Shown piece by piece: positions 35,301-50,300 of a DNA stretch of 64,000 nt (position 1 is the stretch's first letter; each line of letters opens with the position of its first letter). This stretch comes from Rhea pennata. Lineage: Eukaryota; Chordata; Aves; Rheiformes; Rheidae. The notes beneath the pieces are model-generated. The model was not told the origin of the DNA, did not search any database, and saw nothing but the letters and a program-made list of their open reading frames with translations. A program made the position numbers and the translations under genes. The DNA is taken from NCBI RefSeq assembly GCF_028389875.1, contig NC_084669.1, positions 9,757,501 through 9,821,500 on the forward strand. The letters run 5' to 3'.

Positions 35301-38300
35301 CTGATCCAAAGTGTTTTCTTGCTCCTGCCTTGGACTGCATTTGCCTTTTTCATGGCAGTATTACTTTGGCACCTTGCCATCAGTCTGTGGTCGGCCTGCT
35401 TATGAACAATTTTCTCTTTTTTAATCTTTCCATATGGTGAGCTCTTACAGTGGAAGTTTTTGTGAGGAGTCCTTAAGTATATTAACTTCTACAGTGCTGA
35501 ATTTAGTCCCATTTCTATTACTCCAGTCTCCAAAACCTTTTAAGATGACCTCCAACATTCCTTTGAACTGACAGTACCTCCTAGATTTCATCAGCACATT
35601 CCTATTTCAGTGCAAGAATAGTTAATGAAAATAATAAACCGGATCTTTTCTTTAAACTTATTCTGAGGAATTCTGCTAGTAAACTTCCTCCTGTTGTATC
35701 CTTCCTGTTCAAAATTATCCATCTTTTTCCTTTAGCCTGGTCCACACCCACCTTTAAAATTCCTTTATAGATCTCTGGTTTTGTTAATGCTTTTCAACCT
35801 GGCACTGTCCCATATACTTTGAGGTCCAAATGAATGGGATTGCTTGCATTTTTTCCTGCCTGTAAACTTGTTGCCATTATTGTTATTCAGTGCCCTTGTT
35901 CTCTTTTTTTTAATATAACTTTTTGCTATATTGTTTTATTTAAAATTACATGTTTAAATACACTGCAAAGTTCTGTTGTTGTAATAGCTAGAGAAATAAA
36001 TGTCCTTTCACTAAAGATGCACCTGCCTACTCTAACTGTTGAGGATCATATTTCTTGCCATTTAAAACTCTGCTGTGATGGTGGTAGAGATAGATTTAAA
36101 ACGTGCGTCTCTGTCTCCAGGGTGATATAGATCTCTGTGTCTTTATATTTACACAGGACTGACAAACTTCAGTTTCTGAAAAATGTAGCCCTTCAAGGTG
36201 CCATGTGTAGGAGATTGAAAAATCAAACAGCCTGATGTTGTTGGTGTCCTTTGGAACTTTAGATACCAAAGTGTCTAGAAGATATATCACCTGTTATTGT
36301 CAAGGGTAGAACTGAGTATATAAAATTAATCTTAATTTTCATCACATGCCATCTGATAAAAGTCTTGTATCAAAGTCTCTGAACTGTGGGCCCGGCTAAT
36401 AAATAACGTGTGTCAGCACTTGCTAGAATAAGTTAAGGTTTTACCATATCTTACCCTTGAACTTTTTTGTTGCTCAGGTGGAGTATAAGAAGGATTTGGG
36501 AAACAACAAAGGCCACAGCATTAACTACTGTGAAACTCCGCAATTCAAGAATGTGAGCAAGATCTCAAAATACACCAGTGATGTAAGTACTCTGTACCTT
36601 GCATGTAGCTTGCTGACAGCTTAACTTGGTAGCTGCTGGAATCTCAGCTCGTATGTTTGTGCTCTGAATAAGCCTGCACTGAGAATTTGATTATAACTGA
36701 TTTTTATCTGTGTCTGTGTAGTACCTACCCCAGTAGGTCCTGGTTGATGACTCTTTTATCTGGGATTATGAAAAGAATTCAAAATAATATATGGAAGAAG
36801 GTTACTTATAATGGACTTCTAACCCAAACAAATAGTTGTCAGTTTTTACTGTTATCTCTCAAAATCTACTGCTTATTTCTTTGTGTATGTCCATTTCTTC
36901 AATGGAAAGATAGACAGAAGGTACTTCAACAGACTTAATTCGGAGAGGAGCGCATTTAGTGTATAAAACTGATCAATAATGATAGTAATTGTGTCTCAAG
37001 ATACTGATAATTTTCTATTATGCTGCTTGCTCCCATTTCCTGAAATCTAGGAGGAGTGAGTCTTTTATGATACAGATGAAATGGTAGGATGGTTAATCTG
37101 TGTTGTTTTGGACTCAAGATGTCTTCCTCTGGGCTTGGTGAAAGCTGCACCAAAACAACACAGTTTTGGTAAATGGTTCTCTATTCATTTGTTAATGTAC
37201 AAATAATGCTTACCTGTAACTGTATTCTAATGCTTATCTCTGATGAAATAATATTCAGCAATGGAATGTAGAGTATCCCCTTTGTGTGGCATCCATATGA
37301 TTTGGGGAATACATAAATGATGTCTTTTAAGATAGAGAACTCACTGAGGGATTTTAGCTTTCATTTTTAAGAGTACCAAGGTTGTTGTGGACTCTCTGAG
37401 TTTCTGTAGTAGTACAACACAAGTAAATCACAGCTGTAATAATTTGTCTCACTACTGAAACACATCATAACGCATAGAAAAATGAAATATATTTTCTCAG
37501 AATATTTTTGCTTTTGTGCATAGCTCAAATACAAAGAAACCTACCAGAACCAGATGAAAGGTCATTATGAAGGTATTGGCATGGATAAGAGGATGTTACA
37601 CGCCATAAAAGTTGGCAGCTTGGCAAGCAATGTAAGTCTTTTTCATTTGTACTTGTGTAAGTATTGTTTTTTTTCCTTTAAATCTTAACAGAATTAAATT
37701 GATAGAAAAATGAAGATTAAATTGTATTGGTCATCTGAAGGATGGATGTATTGAAAAGCAGGGAAACTCTGGAAATCCTTTTGTCCTAATTTATGCTTCA
37801 CCGTGTGGAAGAAGCTAAAATAAGCAAATTCAGTGATCTGGCAACACACTGAGCTCCTTCAGTTCTCTTTGTCATTGGTAGAGCTGAGGTTCTTGGGTCC
37901 CCCTCCCTGTAAGGGTCAGACCTTTGCTTGAGAAACAGTCTTTAATGAAGATTTCTGGATTCCAATTTAATTTACTGGGTTAGGAAGCTGTTTTGTTACA
38001 TACCATTCCGTCGAGTACATTATTTACAAATCTGTAAGGAGCTTGAGAACTAAGCAGGAAGATAAAAGAGATGTGTCATAGGTGGAAGTTAAGTTAATGC
38101 TCCCACTGTTGGCATTGGATTAATTGAGGAGCTGAAAAAGAATCAATTAGTGGCTAAACTATGCAAATAATTTCATTTTCTTTGTCATTGACGACATTGA
38201 ATTTACTTTGTTTCCTGCATTTAATATTAATATTATTGTTTCTCCTTTCCTCTTGACTGATAATTATTCAAACAAATGACAGCTTAACAAAAGATTTTTT

Positions 38301-41300
38301 TTTGTTTTCCCTGTGTTTCAGATAGCCTATAAATCTGATTACAAACATGACGGTGTTGACTACAATTACCCAGCTACTCTCACTCCTTCATATCAGACAA
38401 CAAGGAAGTTGGTCCCTCTGAAAGATGTAAATAACTTTATGGGTTTTTATGTATGGCGTGTGTGGCTCATCATCTCTCTGTAGGAGAGATTGTGATGGAC
38501 TGTATATGTCAAATGATGATTCAATCATGGGAGCAAACGGCTAGTGATAACAAAGTCAAAGCAAAAAAGTGCAGGTAATCGAGAGGGCTCGGGGAAATAG
38601 AAAGGAGAAAGTGCTACTGCCTCCTATCACTGGTTTCAGTTCAGCACAAGCTGAACAGTGACATGAAAGGAGTTAGTTCTGCTCAGTCTCTAGTCTGTTT
38701 TACAGAAGATCTCACCATCCTGGGCAGCCTCAACAACAGCATCAAGCACTGAAAGGAGAAGGAGACTTAAATAGACTTTCCGCTCTTTGTGAATGCCCAC
38801 AGGACAGATATTCCTCACAAAGCTCAGTGCAACAGTTAAATTCCATATTGAAAGTTTAGGCCCCATTGCTGGAGGACCGAAGTGGGCATATAGTCATCAT
38901 TAGGCCTCTGGTCTATGCAAGAGATGTGCTGTTCGGGATTGAGATACTGATGGAATAATATGAAGGAAATTGTGTACTACTGTGGTTATATGTGCTCTAC
39001 AAATAAATGGAGGGCATCAGTCTGCAGTGGATGCCGTACTTTCACCTTTCGCAAGCATTAAAGGCTCGCCTGATCTTACCTAATTTTAGGAACCTAACTA
39101 GCATCTTAACTAGGAAAATAGTTACCATACATTACTTTTTAAAAGTATCAGTGGGAAGAGAGTGGCTTTTCTACAGGGCATTTCAGACTACCTAAGAGGT
39201 GAATCACCTGTCTTTCCATGGAAAATGCAGGAAGCCAAGGGTATGATACCTCACTGAGGCCATTAAAATTACATGAGATGTAGCTGGACCTGAAGACCCC
39301 TTCTAAGCAAAATGTGGTAGCATGAAGAAGCAGAATTGAGAATGCTGATATTTTGGGGGGTGTACTTGATAACTGCAATTGCAATATTTGCAATATGCCC
39401 TATTTCTTCTTCTGCAGTAACTTCAGTTTTGCCTTTGAAAAGGCATACAAAAATTTAAAGAGGTAGCTTCGTTGTTTAATTTTAAGTCTTGTATTCTTCA
39501 AGAGGACAAAGTGAGCATGTTAGTTATTGATGAGTGGATAGGCCTTGGGACTATTTTAAGCTACTTGCTGATGACCATGACCAGTACAACTGATTCTTTG
39601 TGGCCAGTTGGTTTACATGCTCCCAGAGCAGATGCTGACTATTAAATGTGCAGTCACAGACAGTGCTGAAATGTTTATAGTGGGTAGAACTATGGCATTT
39701 TGGCATTCAGGTTCGTTACACTGGCACCTTTCTTCATTTTCATAAGATTAGAAGCAACAATAAATACATATATTCATCTAAAAGGAAATCATCACTTTCT
39801 GATGAAACAGTAGCTATCTCTCCAAATGAACTGTTTTAAGTAGCTTGATCACACTGGGCCTGTGAGTAATTTGGGCATTTTGCCTAATGTTTGTTATTAT
39901 AGTATAAAAGAAGTAAGTTTGTGAGGATAATTCAGATAAAAAAAATCTCATTCAAATAGTTTCAGTAACTCAAAGTGTCTAGAAATACACTCCACTTTTT
40001 TGAAAAAGGTGTTCTTAAGGAAGTAATTTTAAACAATGTGATGTGCCATGTTTGCAAAGTGGTGATTAACTACAGTGAATATTAATTAAGGCCTGCAGAG
40101 AATGATAATTGTGGCCTGCAGTGTGATACTGAGGCCTTTGACAACAACAGGTTTAAAAGAAATCTTCTCCGTGACGTTTTATCATGTATAATTTGAAGAT
40201 TTAATATATTTCTTTTTATAGCTTATTATTACTGCTACAATGTTAGTGTGTTAGGAATTTCATGGAATCTTAATACTATTAATGACTGACATCAGAATGA
40301 CTTTTTTTGTACCATATATGTCTCTTTCTTCCCTTATCCTCTACACAAAACTCTTATCATACAAGGAACTTCTGTGATTAATTATTGTATTAAAAGTCAG
40401 TAAAAACAAAGTTATAAGACAGTTCATTTACTCTGTACTGTGTTGTACTGGACAGCCTTCCCTATAAAGGAACATTATAACTCTCTATTAAGATAAAAAT
40501 TAATTTGAGTGATGATTAAGGATATCAGTTTTATGGGGACCAGCTTAAACTGTGTCTTTTTAAGAATTTGTGTTTTAGTGGGGATAGAGGTTGTAATTGA
40601 AATTCATTTTCAAAATGGGCTAAAAATTGTGGCCTCAGCCCAGGAAGTTTTTAGAGCATTAACTACAGATCTTGTTCAAGAAATCATGGTATGTTTCCCC
40701 ATCTCAATTTATTATGGTTTAAGTAGTGATATATCTAGACTATTAGCTAACAAAATTGTGTATTCAATCTCTCATTTTTTCAATCTGAACATTTCTTTCT
40801 TTATTAAATCTTGTTTCTTTTTTTTTTAACTAGGTAAACTACAGACAAAGCATAGACAAACTGAAGTACAGCTCTGTTACAAGCACTCCACAAATTACTC
40901 AAGCCAAAATAAATGCACAGCAGCTCAGCAATGTAAGTTCTGGCATCATTAGCCATCTTTGCATCTTTGTTTATTAGAATTAGGAGACAATTTAGTTCAC
41001 CTATAAAAAAATTTGTAGTTCTTAAGTGCTTTTAATTGTTGATAATTAATCAGCAGATTTACAAAGAAAACAGTAATACAAATTGAATGAAATAACTTCC
41101 AAAACTATAGCAAGCATGCCATTAAATCAGTAAAATATAGTACTTCCTTCCATTTTTAAAAGTTGTATAAATGTCTTTTGTAAGAAATTTATCTTTTTTG
41201 CATTTATTAGTGCTTACATTTATAATTATTTTTATAATTGAATTATTTATTAATAGTAAAATATTCACTTTCTAGAATAATTACTCTGTTTCATACTACT

Positions 41301-44300
41301 GAGGGAAAAGTTATAATTGCCTTAGTACCTCCAATCTGTTTATGATGTCAACCTTAACTATGACTGTATCTATAATATATGGCACTAATAACCTGAAATT
41401 CAGCAGTAGTCACTCAGTGTTAAGGGCATATTATTTGGTAAGTTAAAAATAACTGAAGTTGGTTTTTGGTTTGTTTGTTTTGTTTCTTTTTTTTTTCTAA
41501 TGTATCGTAGTTGAACTATCGAGCCCAGTATGAGAAGACAAAAACAAATTACTCTCTACCTCAGGATGTACCTCAGTTCATCAAGGCAAAAGCCAATGCT
41601 GAATTATACAGTGAGGTAAGCCAAGTAATGTGAAAATTATTGGTATACATGTTACCCTTGAAAGAGAGAAATAAATGTAAAGATGGTGACACTATTTCTG
41701 GAAGCATTAGCGTTTCTAATCTGTCTTTACTAAGCAACATGAACTATGGTAACCTGAATAGATAGGCGTACAATCTCAACTATAGTGAAACTGGTAAATT
41801 TTTTTTCCAAGATCTTTTCAGATGATTTGAATTTGTTTAATAAATAAATGTACTTGTCACAGAGTTAACTGCTTCTGTGGTGACGTTTGTATGCAGATTA
41901 AAGATTTGCACAGCTACAATAACTCAAAGCCCATTGAAATCAAAAGAAAGAATCACAGTAACTTCTGTGAACTTGGATAGAGTCTACTGTTTGTTGCCAT
42001 TCATATTTTGTTAAAATATGTAATGTTTAACTTAGAGCCCTTGGTGCTAAAATCAAGCACTTGCACAAAAATCTTAACTTTCATTTAATTTTTAAGTAAT
42101 TTTCAGGCCTCTATTTTTGTAGGCAATGTTTTGAAAAATAAATAAGACATAAATACAAATGCAGTAAAACCTCCAATTTATTACTACTTTATCTGTTATT
42201 TTTGAGCCTGTTTCATAATTTTTCATGGTTTTGAACTTGCATTATTGCAAGCTTTTCCTGGCCTGTTCATACCTCATAGTCTTCCTCTTAGTTAAATTTG
42301 AGTTGATTGATGGAGTTGATATGGGGCAGCACTCCTTGTCGATGTGATGCGTTGGGATGCCTGCTCACTGTTAGATAATGGTGAAATACAACAATACCAA
42401 AAGCCACATCCAGCAAACAGGGATTCATGGATACTTCTTTAGATGTATGCCCAACAAGATACTTGATCCTGGCCTAATGGAATTTAGAGTGGAACCATCA
42501 AAAAGAGCTTAAACAGTTAGTACTTTAACTTCCATTAACCTTCTGAACTTAAACTTGTGACTCTCATGATATTCACCTATATTCATAATTTAGTGTGTGC
42601 TGTGAGAGTACTTTTGAAGCAAATCTGATCATCCTTACTTCCCTGATCTTTGGTTCGTACTGTGGTGTAGTCTCAAAGCACACAAACTGGATTCCTTTTG
42701 AATGAAACTAAACTGAAAAATGCATTCCAGGAGCTCATTTAAACAACTCCAGCTTCAAATAGGCATTCAGTGAATGGGCCACACTAACATCAGTTATTTC
42801 AGACAGCACTAGCATCTTAGCCTCAGTTGTTCTGCTCTAGAGTATTGATCTATAGTATTTGCAAGTATAGACATAACCACTCCTTTGAAAATTCAGCCAA
42901 AATCTAGAGCTATTGCTGCATATTCTGGGATTAAAAGTGACTGTGAACTCCAAGAATAAAACTCTTGACTTGGTCCTAGGCAATGAATTAACCCAAAATG
43001 ATAATGAACTGTGACTTAACACAGTTCCAGTTTGTGGATTGAATATATTTGTACTTCTGCTTTGCTCTTAGCTATTTCCATGTTCTCTTGAAGTTCTTGT
43101 GCGTTAGTGATATGTTACTGTCTTTTCTTTCTCAGATTAAATACAAAGAAGGCTGGGAGAAGAGTAAGGGTCAAGGCTTTGAAATTAAACTTGATTCTCT
43201 GCCTTTACTTGCTGCCAAAGCTTCAAGGGATCTTGCTAGTGAAGTAGGTTATATTTAATTACCTAGGAATTATTCTTAACATATATTGCTATAGCACAGG
43301 GAAATAACATTTAGCTCACTTCATTTGGGTTCATGTGCATTTGACTGTTGTGTATTCATCTTTCTCAAAGGCTGAACACTTGGAAACTTTATCAATCTCT
43401 GATATGAAATTTCACTCTTAAAATTATTTTTTAAAATAAAAACATACATAAGGAAGCAAAGTTTGCAAAAGGATAATAGCTCAGTCCTCCCATAGTAAAA
43501 TTCAGTGCTTTGAATTATTTAAAGCCTCAACAATTTTATGATCATCCACAATAAATGTAAAGTGTATTTCTCTAGCCTGCTTCTTTAACCTAAACACATG
43601 CACATTAAAAAAAAATCCAAACTAACCCTCTTAAAAACAACTTATCTTGCAATTCTCAACTTGTGAGAGGTAGAAAAGGAAGAAACAGGAGTGATTCTTT
43701 GACTGGAAAGTGTTTGACAGTGAAGGTAATAAGAAATCTGTAGAATGGAGTAGGATGGAAGAGATGCTAACATAACATTCTCCTCTACCCTATTAAGAGA
43801 GTCAAATCTTGAATTTCTTGCTTGGTTTTTAGCTGGTTGGTTTCTTATCTTTTGCAGTAAGAACCTTACTGATTAACATACTGGGACTGGGGAAAATGAA
43901 AATAACCCAGATAATCTAGTTATTCAGAAGACTTTAAATCTATGAACATATACATCTCAAAGGAGCAAGCCTCAAAAATGAGGTTAAAGAAAACAAAAAT
44001 AAGACCAATCTGGCACCTTTGGGAATTTCAGAGAAAATCTTGGAAGTCTGAAGTGACAAAATGAGAATCATACTAGGCTCCTGTAAATTTTGACCACCCA
44101 AATAGTCAGTGACATAAATATTGCTATCTCTGGGGTAACTGGAAAATGATTTTTAACTTAAGCTGTTTTTCCCCAAAGGTTAAATACAAGGAAGAATATG
44201 AAAAAACAAAAGGAAAAGCAATTGGAACCAAAGATTCAAGACTTTTGCACTCTCTGCAGGTGGCCAAGATGAGTAGTGAGGTAAATTATTTATTTCACAT

Positions 44301-47300
44301 ACTTAAAAGGTGTTTTAATAATTATAAATCTTTCATCAACTCCACACCACCCACCACCATTACTGATGTTTCACTATAATAAGTCCTTGGAAACCTTTGA
44401 TAGAAATTGGTTTCCTTTTCCAGTCTGTTAATCTATAATGAATGCACAGAGTTTTTGTTCTTGTGGGGAATTTTGGAGCATTGGTGTTCTTCTTTGGGGG
44501 CAGGAAAATAAGATCATCCTATTAAAACCCCATAAATACTTCTAAATATATATATATAACATATAAATATATATATATATATACACATATAAAAATATAT
44601 AAGCATATAAATACTTCTAAATGGAACTTTCAAGCAGACAAAAGTGTATTTAAAATAAGATATATTGTGATAGGGGTGGGGTCCCTAGACTCTGCAAAAT
44701 TCATTTTGCATCTGTTTTATGGATTCCCCCTAACACCTGATTTCTACATGTTTTTTTGCCTAATGTGCGTAAGTATCCAAATGAGAGTTTCGATTTGGGA
44801 TAGGTTTGGCTTTGCAATATACTGATACAGACAACTTCTTTTCATTCCTTTTTTTTCTAGATTGCCTACAAAAAAGATTTTGAGGCAAGTAAGACCCATT
44901 TCCATCTGCCTATGGATATGGTAAACCTGAAGCACGCTAAGGCGGCCCAGGCACTTGCTAGTGACCTAGATTACAGAAAGAGACTCCATGAGTACACAGT
45001 GGTTCCAGAAGATGTGAAGACAAAGTGGGCCAAGAAGGCTTATGGACTCCAGAGTGATGTAAGATAATATATATTCAATTTAATTATTATAAACTGTATG
45101 AAATTTTAAAGAGTTTTTCAGTACTTGATATTATTTCTAATTTCATATGGACACTATTTGATTTGTAAAATTACTTCTTAAAATGTCTTCAGACTGTACT
45201 TTGCTTTTGAAATTTGAAAGTGTGTACATATTCACATGCAAACACTGTATTTGTGCCCCTCATGTTAATAAATGTCCTTCTCCTATACAGCTTCAATATA
45301 GGTCAGATCTGACATGGATGAAAGGAGTTGGGTGTATCAGAGAAGGAAGTCTTAATATAGAACAAGCCAAAAAGGCAGGAGATTTGATCAGTGAGGTAAG
45401 CAAAGTGCTCTGGCTGTTGTCTATTCAAAGGCCTATGCATTCCACTACATTATGTAGAATAGATAAAGAATTCCTAATACTAGAAAACTGAGAACTGGAA
45501 GAGCTAAAGGATGTAGTATAGATGTAGAACAGGGCAGTTTGGGATAACCTGCATTAGAGTTAAAAATTGTTTTTCTCATTATATGGTTATTGATTTCTGT
45601 CAAGATTGTGAGGCAGAATTCCCTGTAACTATGCTTCCACTCCTGTTTATTCACCTGCCCATTTTGCTGAGCAGCACTGAAAATATTTGGAATTTCTTTT
45701 GGGAAATGCTGCATGAAGTACATAGACTTTTAAGGGGCAGTGCTGAAAAATTAGGTATTAGATAGCTACATTTGGAAGCTTCCGTATAGTTCAGCAAGTA
45801 AGTGTTACGCCTTTACTGCCAGCTTCACCTTGAGTTGATTTTCATTGCTTTCTCCTGATTAATTCATGGTTTTGCACTGCCATTAACCTTATGGAAGTAC
45901 AATTCCTCAGCTGCTTAGCTGTGTTGAGTTGTCTCACTAGTGCTAGGAAAGTTAAAGGATAGAAAGAAGAATAAATTAGGAGAAGTTTGACAAGATGGAT
46001 AAAATCCTACTTAGTGCTGGAGGAATGAGCAGAAGCCAGTTAGTTACTGGAAATCACACACTGATATCTTGGATCTCTGACATTCACTCACTGCTCTTGC
46101 AAGGGGGAAAATACATCTTAGAAACAAAAGAAGAGCAGCTGCTCTCAGATCCAGTGTCTTGCTAAAGATAGACTGACATATGCTGCTGTGGTGTGCTGTG
46201 GTAATAATCACTTCCATAATAGTTTAATCCATAATGATCTACCTTTACATTTTGATGCCTTGTAAGGCCAAGAGATAGCTGACAGTCAGTTAAACTGAAA
46301 ACTTGTGGATATTATTTTAGAGCTCTCTATTGCTATGCAGTCTGGCATTTTGTCTTTTTTTCTTTTCTTTTTTTTCTTTTTTTTTCAGAATGTCACTATG
46401 TTGTGTTCCATGCAATGTGACAAAACATGCTGTTTTTAATCTGTCTTCCTCCCTTCCAAGTTCCTAAAATAAAGCAATGAGCACCTCTTTGAAGTGCTGG
46501 GTGCTTTTATAACTTCTGTTTTGTGTTTCCCTAGCAGAGTCACAGTGTAAACTGATCTGTTCCCCCATCAGTACAAACAAAGATTTATCTCCTGAGATGC
46601 CAGATAATGAAAAAGTGCACTTACACCCCTCCTAGGTGGAATATCCCACTTCACTGTTGAACTGTTAGAATAAGAGATTGACTAAACTACGCAAGAAGTG
46701 CTTGCCTGGTCTCTCTATCATACTGAAGTCTTCAAGTAGTGTGTTACATTTTCCAGTACTGTCTCAAAGACAGAAAGAAATGTTTAGCTTACTCTGAAAG
46801 AAGATACTCACAATACTCAGGCAGAGTTTGATTCAAAACAGCCCTGATCTTGATAATTTAAAAATATCTCAGAAACATTGATGTACTGTGATTTGAACAG
46901 CACATACGTATACTTGAGAAGTCTTATGTAATAAAATGTGATGGTAATATTGGCTGCATAGCTCACATGGTTTCCTGGGCACTGAATTAAATCATATCTA
47001 GTTTGTGAAGGGCACAATAATTCATGTGCAGTCTAGATCCTGGAAATACACAGCCAGCGCATCTGGCACAAATGAGTAGCTCTGCAGTGTTGACAGCAAT
47101 ACATTCGGCATGTCTGTTGTGCTATTCACCACTGTGGTCATTCCAGCAGAAGATATTAGCACTGTAAAGTATTTGGAAGTGTATTTTGCTGTTCCCTGTG
47201 CTAAAACTGTTGTGGGAATTTACATGGGACTTCTGTCTTTTATCAGGAATGCACTGTTTGAAAGGACTAAATTTTTGGAAAAGGTAAGTGTTGTAGCAAC

Positions 47301-50300
47301 TTTGGTGTAACTCACTTTAATTTGATCTAGAAAAAGTACAGACAGAAGGCTGATGCTCTGAAGTTCACCAGTGTGGCTGACAGTTCTCAGATCAAGCATG
47401 CCAAGAAAAGCCAGGAACTGCAAAGTGATGTGAGTCCTTGATTGAATTTTTCTCTTTGGAGATATTTTATTATCAATATGTTCATTCTTGAGGTATATAT
47501 GCTGGGGGGAGGGAGGGGGAAGACAGCCCAGTCATGAAACTTTCCAGTGTTTGAAATTCTTTGGGATTTATTCTTGAGGGTTTATATGTGTTTATTTGAT
47601 GAATTCTCTCTAAATTCTCTCAACTATAAACAACAAAAACTGATGGGAACAGAAACAGGCTGCTATGCTCATAATGACAATAATGGCCAGAGAAACGGGG
47701 TGTGGGTGGGGAGAGAGAAGTACCTTTACAAGACAGTCTTGGGTCACTTGTTGATAGTTCAGACAGCAAGTCTATAAACTGGGTTCAACTGAAGCTGAAA
47801 TGTGTCTGTGAGAGACTGCCTGAGTATTCCTGCGGCATTACACCAAGATAGGCTATCAATGAGATAGAGAGGAAGCAAGCAGGAGGGAGAACAGTGTTCC
47901 CGTCTCATCCTTAGACAGCACTTCAAAGCAAAATAGGCATCATCAGAGACTAAAATACATCCGACCAGAGTTCTATGTTCCTCTCCACTGAGGGTCATGT
48001 CAGACTATTTTAAACTGTATTGGCCATGATAAACTGCACCTTCTTCAGCTGTTACTGTAAAGATACTTTTAGTAAAAGAACAAAATAGACGCATTTTCCC
48101 AAACTGATTTCCCTTCAAAATACTCCCTGTTCTTCCTCATGGCCAAGTTACCTTATTAGATGGCATCTGGGAATTCCTGGCAGGACCTAGCTGATAGCAG
48201 CTCACTTTTAACTTTCTGAAACAAGAGAAACCTACTGCTAAAATTACTGATCAGCTAATTTAGGGATAGTAATGACTTGCCAAATTTTTTTCTTTTTCCC
48301 TTTTAGTATGTTGGGTCTTGAACTGGAGATATTAACATCTTCTCAGTTATAATATGAATGGTCTTTTTCAGTTAGCAATCTTATTTCCTTATTTGTTCCT
48401 CTGTGTCATTAAAAACTTAACACTTACTTAGATGAAAGTATTGTGTGTTTCAAAGATTAAACCAGTGTGAATCAGAGGAGAGTGCCGCTCTGCTGGCTTA
48501 CAGTACTTAATTCCTATGTACTGGATATTGTTGCCTTTCTGTATGGGTGTTGAGAACAGTTTAATAGCCCTGGACTTAGAAATTTACTAGTAGGGACAAT
48601 ATGTATATTTTTGTCTGTGAGATGCAAGAAATTTCACACTTGAGGAGATAGAACATCTTTTCCTAGCTTTTCAACAACTCCTCCAACAGTTTTATGGGGT
48701 TCTGAAGCAGAGCAGCTCATCTTTCTTTTGAAACTGTCCTGATACAGAAAATGTAGATGTTTCCTAATTGGGTCATAATCCTTGGTATTTTTATTTAAAA
48801 TTGGAATGTTAGTCCTTGATGGAGTATTATGTAGGCAATTACCTGTACTTCACAAATGTTCTCTACAGGTTCAAGTGCATAGTGTTCTTCTTTTCATGCC
48901 TAAATTTCATTATTACTGTGTCCCATTAAATATGTTTTATTCCACATGAAAAGAAGCTGCATTTTAATATTGAATAAAATATATTCTTGCATACATTTTG
49001 TACTGAGTATGAATTCCTATCAGCTTTGTAGGCTGTTAAGTAACTAACTTTAGGAAGGAGAACTATGGTATCATGGACTGCATATTGTTTCACTGCTGAC
49101 ATTTAACCGTGACTGATTTGGTCTGCCTGGCTTTTGGGGTCAGCTTTTAAATTCGGACTAAGAATTAAAAATTCTTTTGCTAAAGACTAATTCACTAAGT
49201 AAATTAACCCTAGTAAATCCTTGAATATTTGTAATGTTTTATCAGTAATGTTTAATCAGTATTCCTTTGAAACTAAGCATAGACTATTTGTTAATCATGC
49301 CTTGCTTTCTGAGGTCAGGTTGCCTACAGGTCAGGAAAAGAGCAGTTCCTACATCAGTACACAATCAGCAAAGATGATCCTGTCTTCATACTGGCCAAAG
49401 CAAATGCTGCAAATATCAGTGAGGTACTGCAGGGGATGATGGGTTGGATTCTTTCACTCCTGTATGTTAACTTCCAGTTAAAACTGCTGTTGAAATGTTT
49501 GTTCTGTAGGTACATCTCAGGCTTCCTCTGAGATGGTCTGAATGTTTTAGGTGTAAAAACATTATGGTCAAACTATATGCCCTTGATTAAATACAGGATA
49601 TATCTGTTGCAATGAAGACTTGTCAGTTTTAGGGTCTGAACCTGTTTATTTTCTGTGGAAAACCTGTGGTTTATTTTCTGTGGTTACCTTCACTCAGATG
49701 AGTGGTCAGTGACACATCAACAGTTTCAATGGAACCAGTGAGATAATGAGTGTACAGTATCCACTGGTATGTAAGCACAGACACCAGGATTAGATCATTG
49801 GACATATGGTCATTGGTTCAGGGATTGCATGCCTAGTGGAGTGTATGCCAGTCTGATGCAGCTTGAGAGCTTTGGTGACTATAAAACAAACAGAATATAC
49901 TGAAAGTAATAATATCATTGTATTATTGTCATCTTTTTAGAAACTGTACAAGAGTAACTGGGAGAAGCAGAAGGAAAAAGGATTTGAGCTGCGACTTGAT
50001 GCTTTGTCTTTCTTGACTGCTAAGGCAAAGAGGGATCTGGCAAGTGATGTGAGTATGGACTCCATCAGCCTTCTTTATTCTTAGGACAACTGACATTCCA
50101 GGTTGCTACCAGAGTGTTGGGGATGTCAATTCTGTTTCAGTGACCTGAGCTCCATTCATGCTAAAGAGCAATGGAGAAATTCTTTAGGTGATTGTTATTC
50201 CATAATTGGCCATAAGATTTGCTCTAAGCAATTCGTTGTTCCCTTTTTTTCTGTTTTCCCCCACATGCTGACTCTGTTTTTCTGTTCCCTTTTGACCCGA

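Noticed and set aside
40509..40829. Plus-strand frame of 106 codons upstream of exon 15
   Set aside because: It runs into the polypyrimidine tract of exon 15 and shows no nebulin motif.
47110..47310. Plus-strand frame of 66 codons in NRAP intron 20
   Set aside because: It has no module similarity and no acceptor; exons 20 and 21 join in frame without it and match mammalian NRAP.
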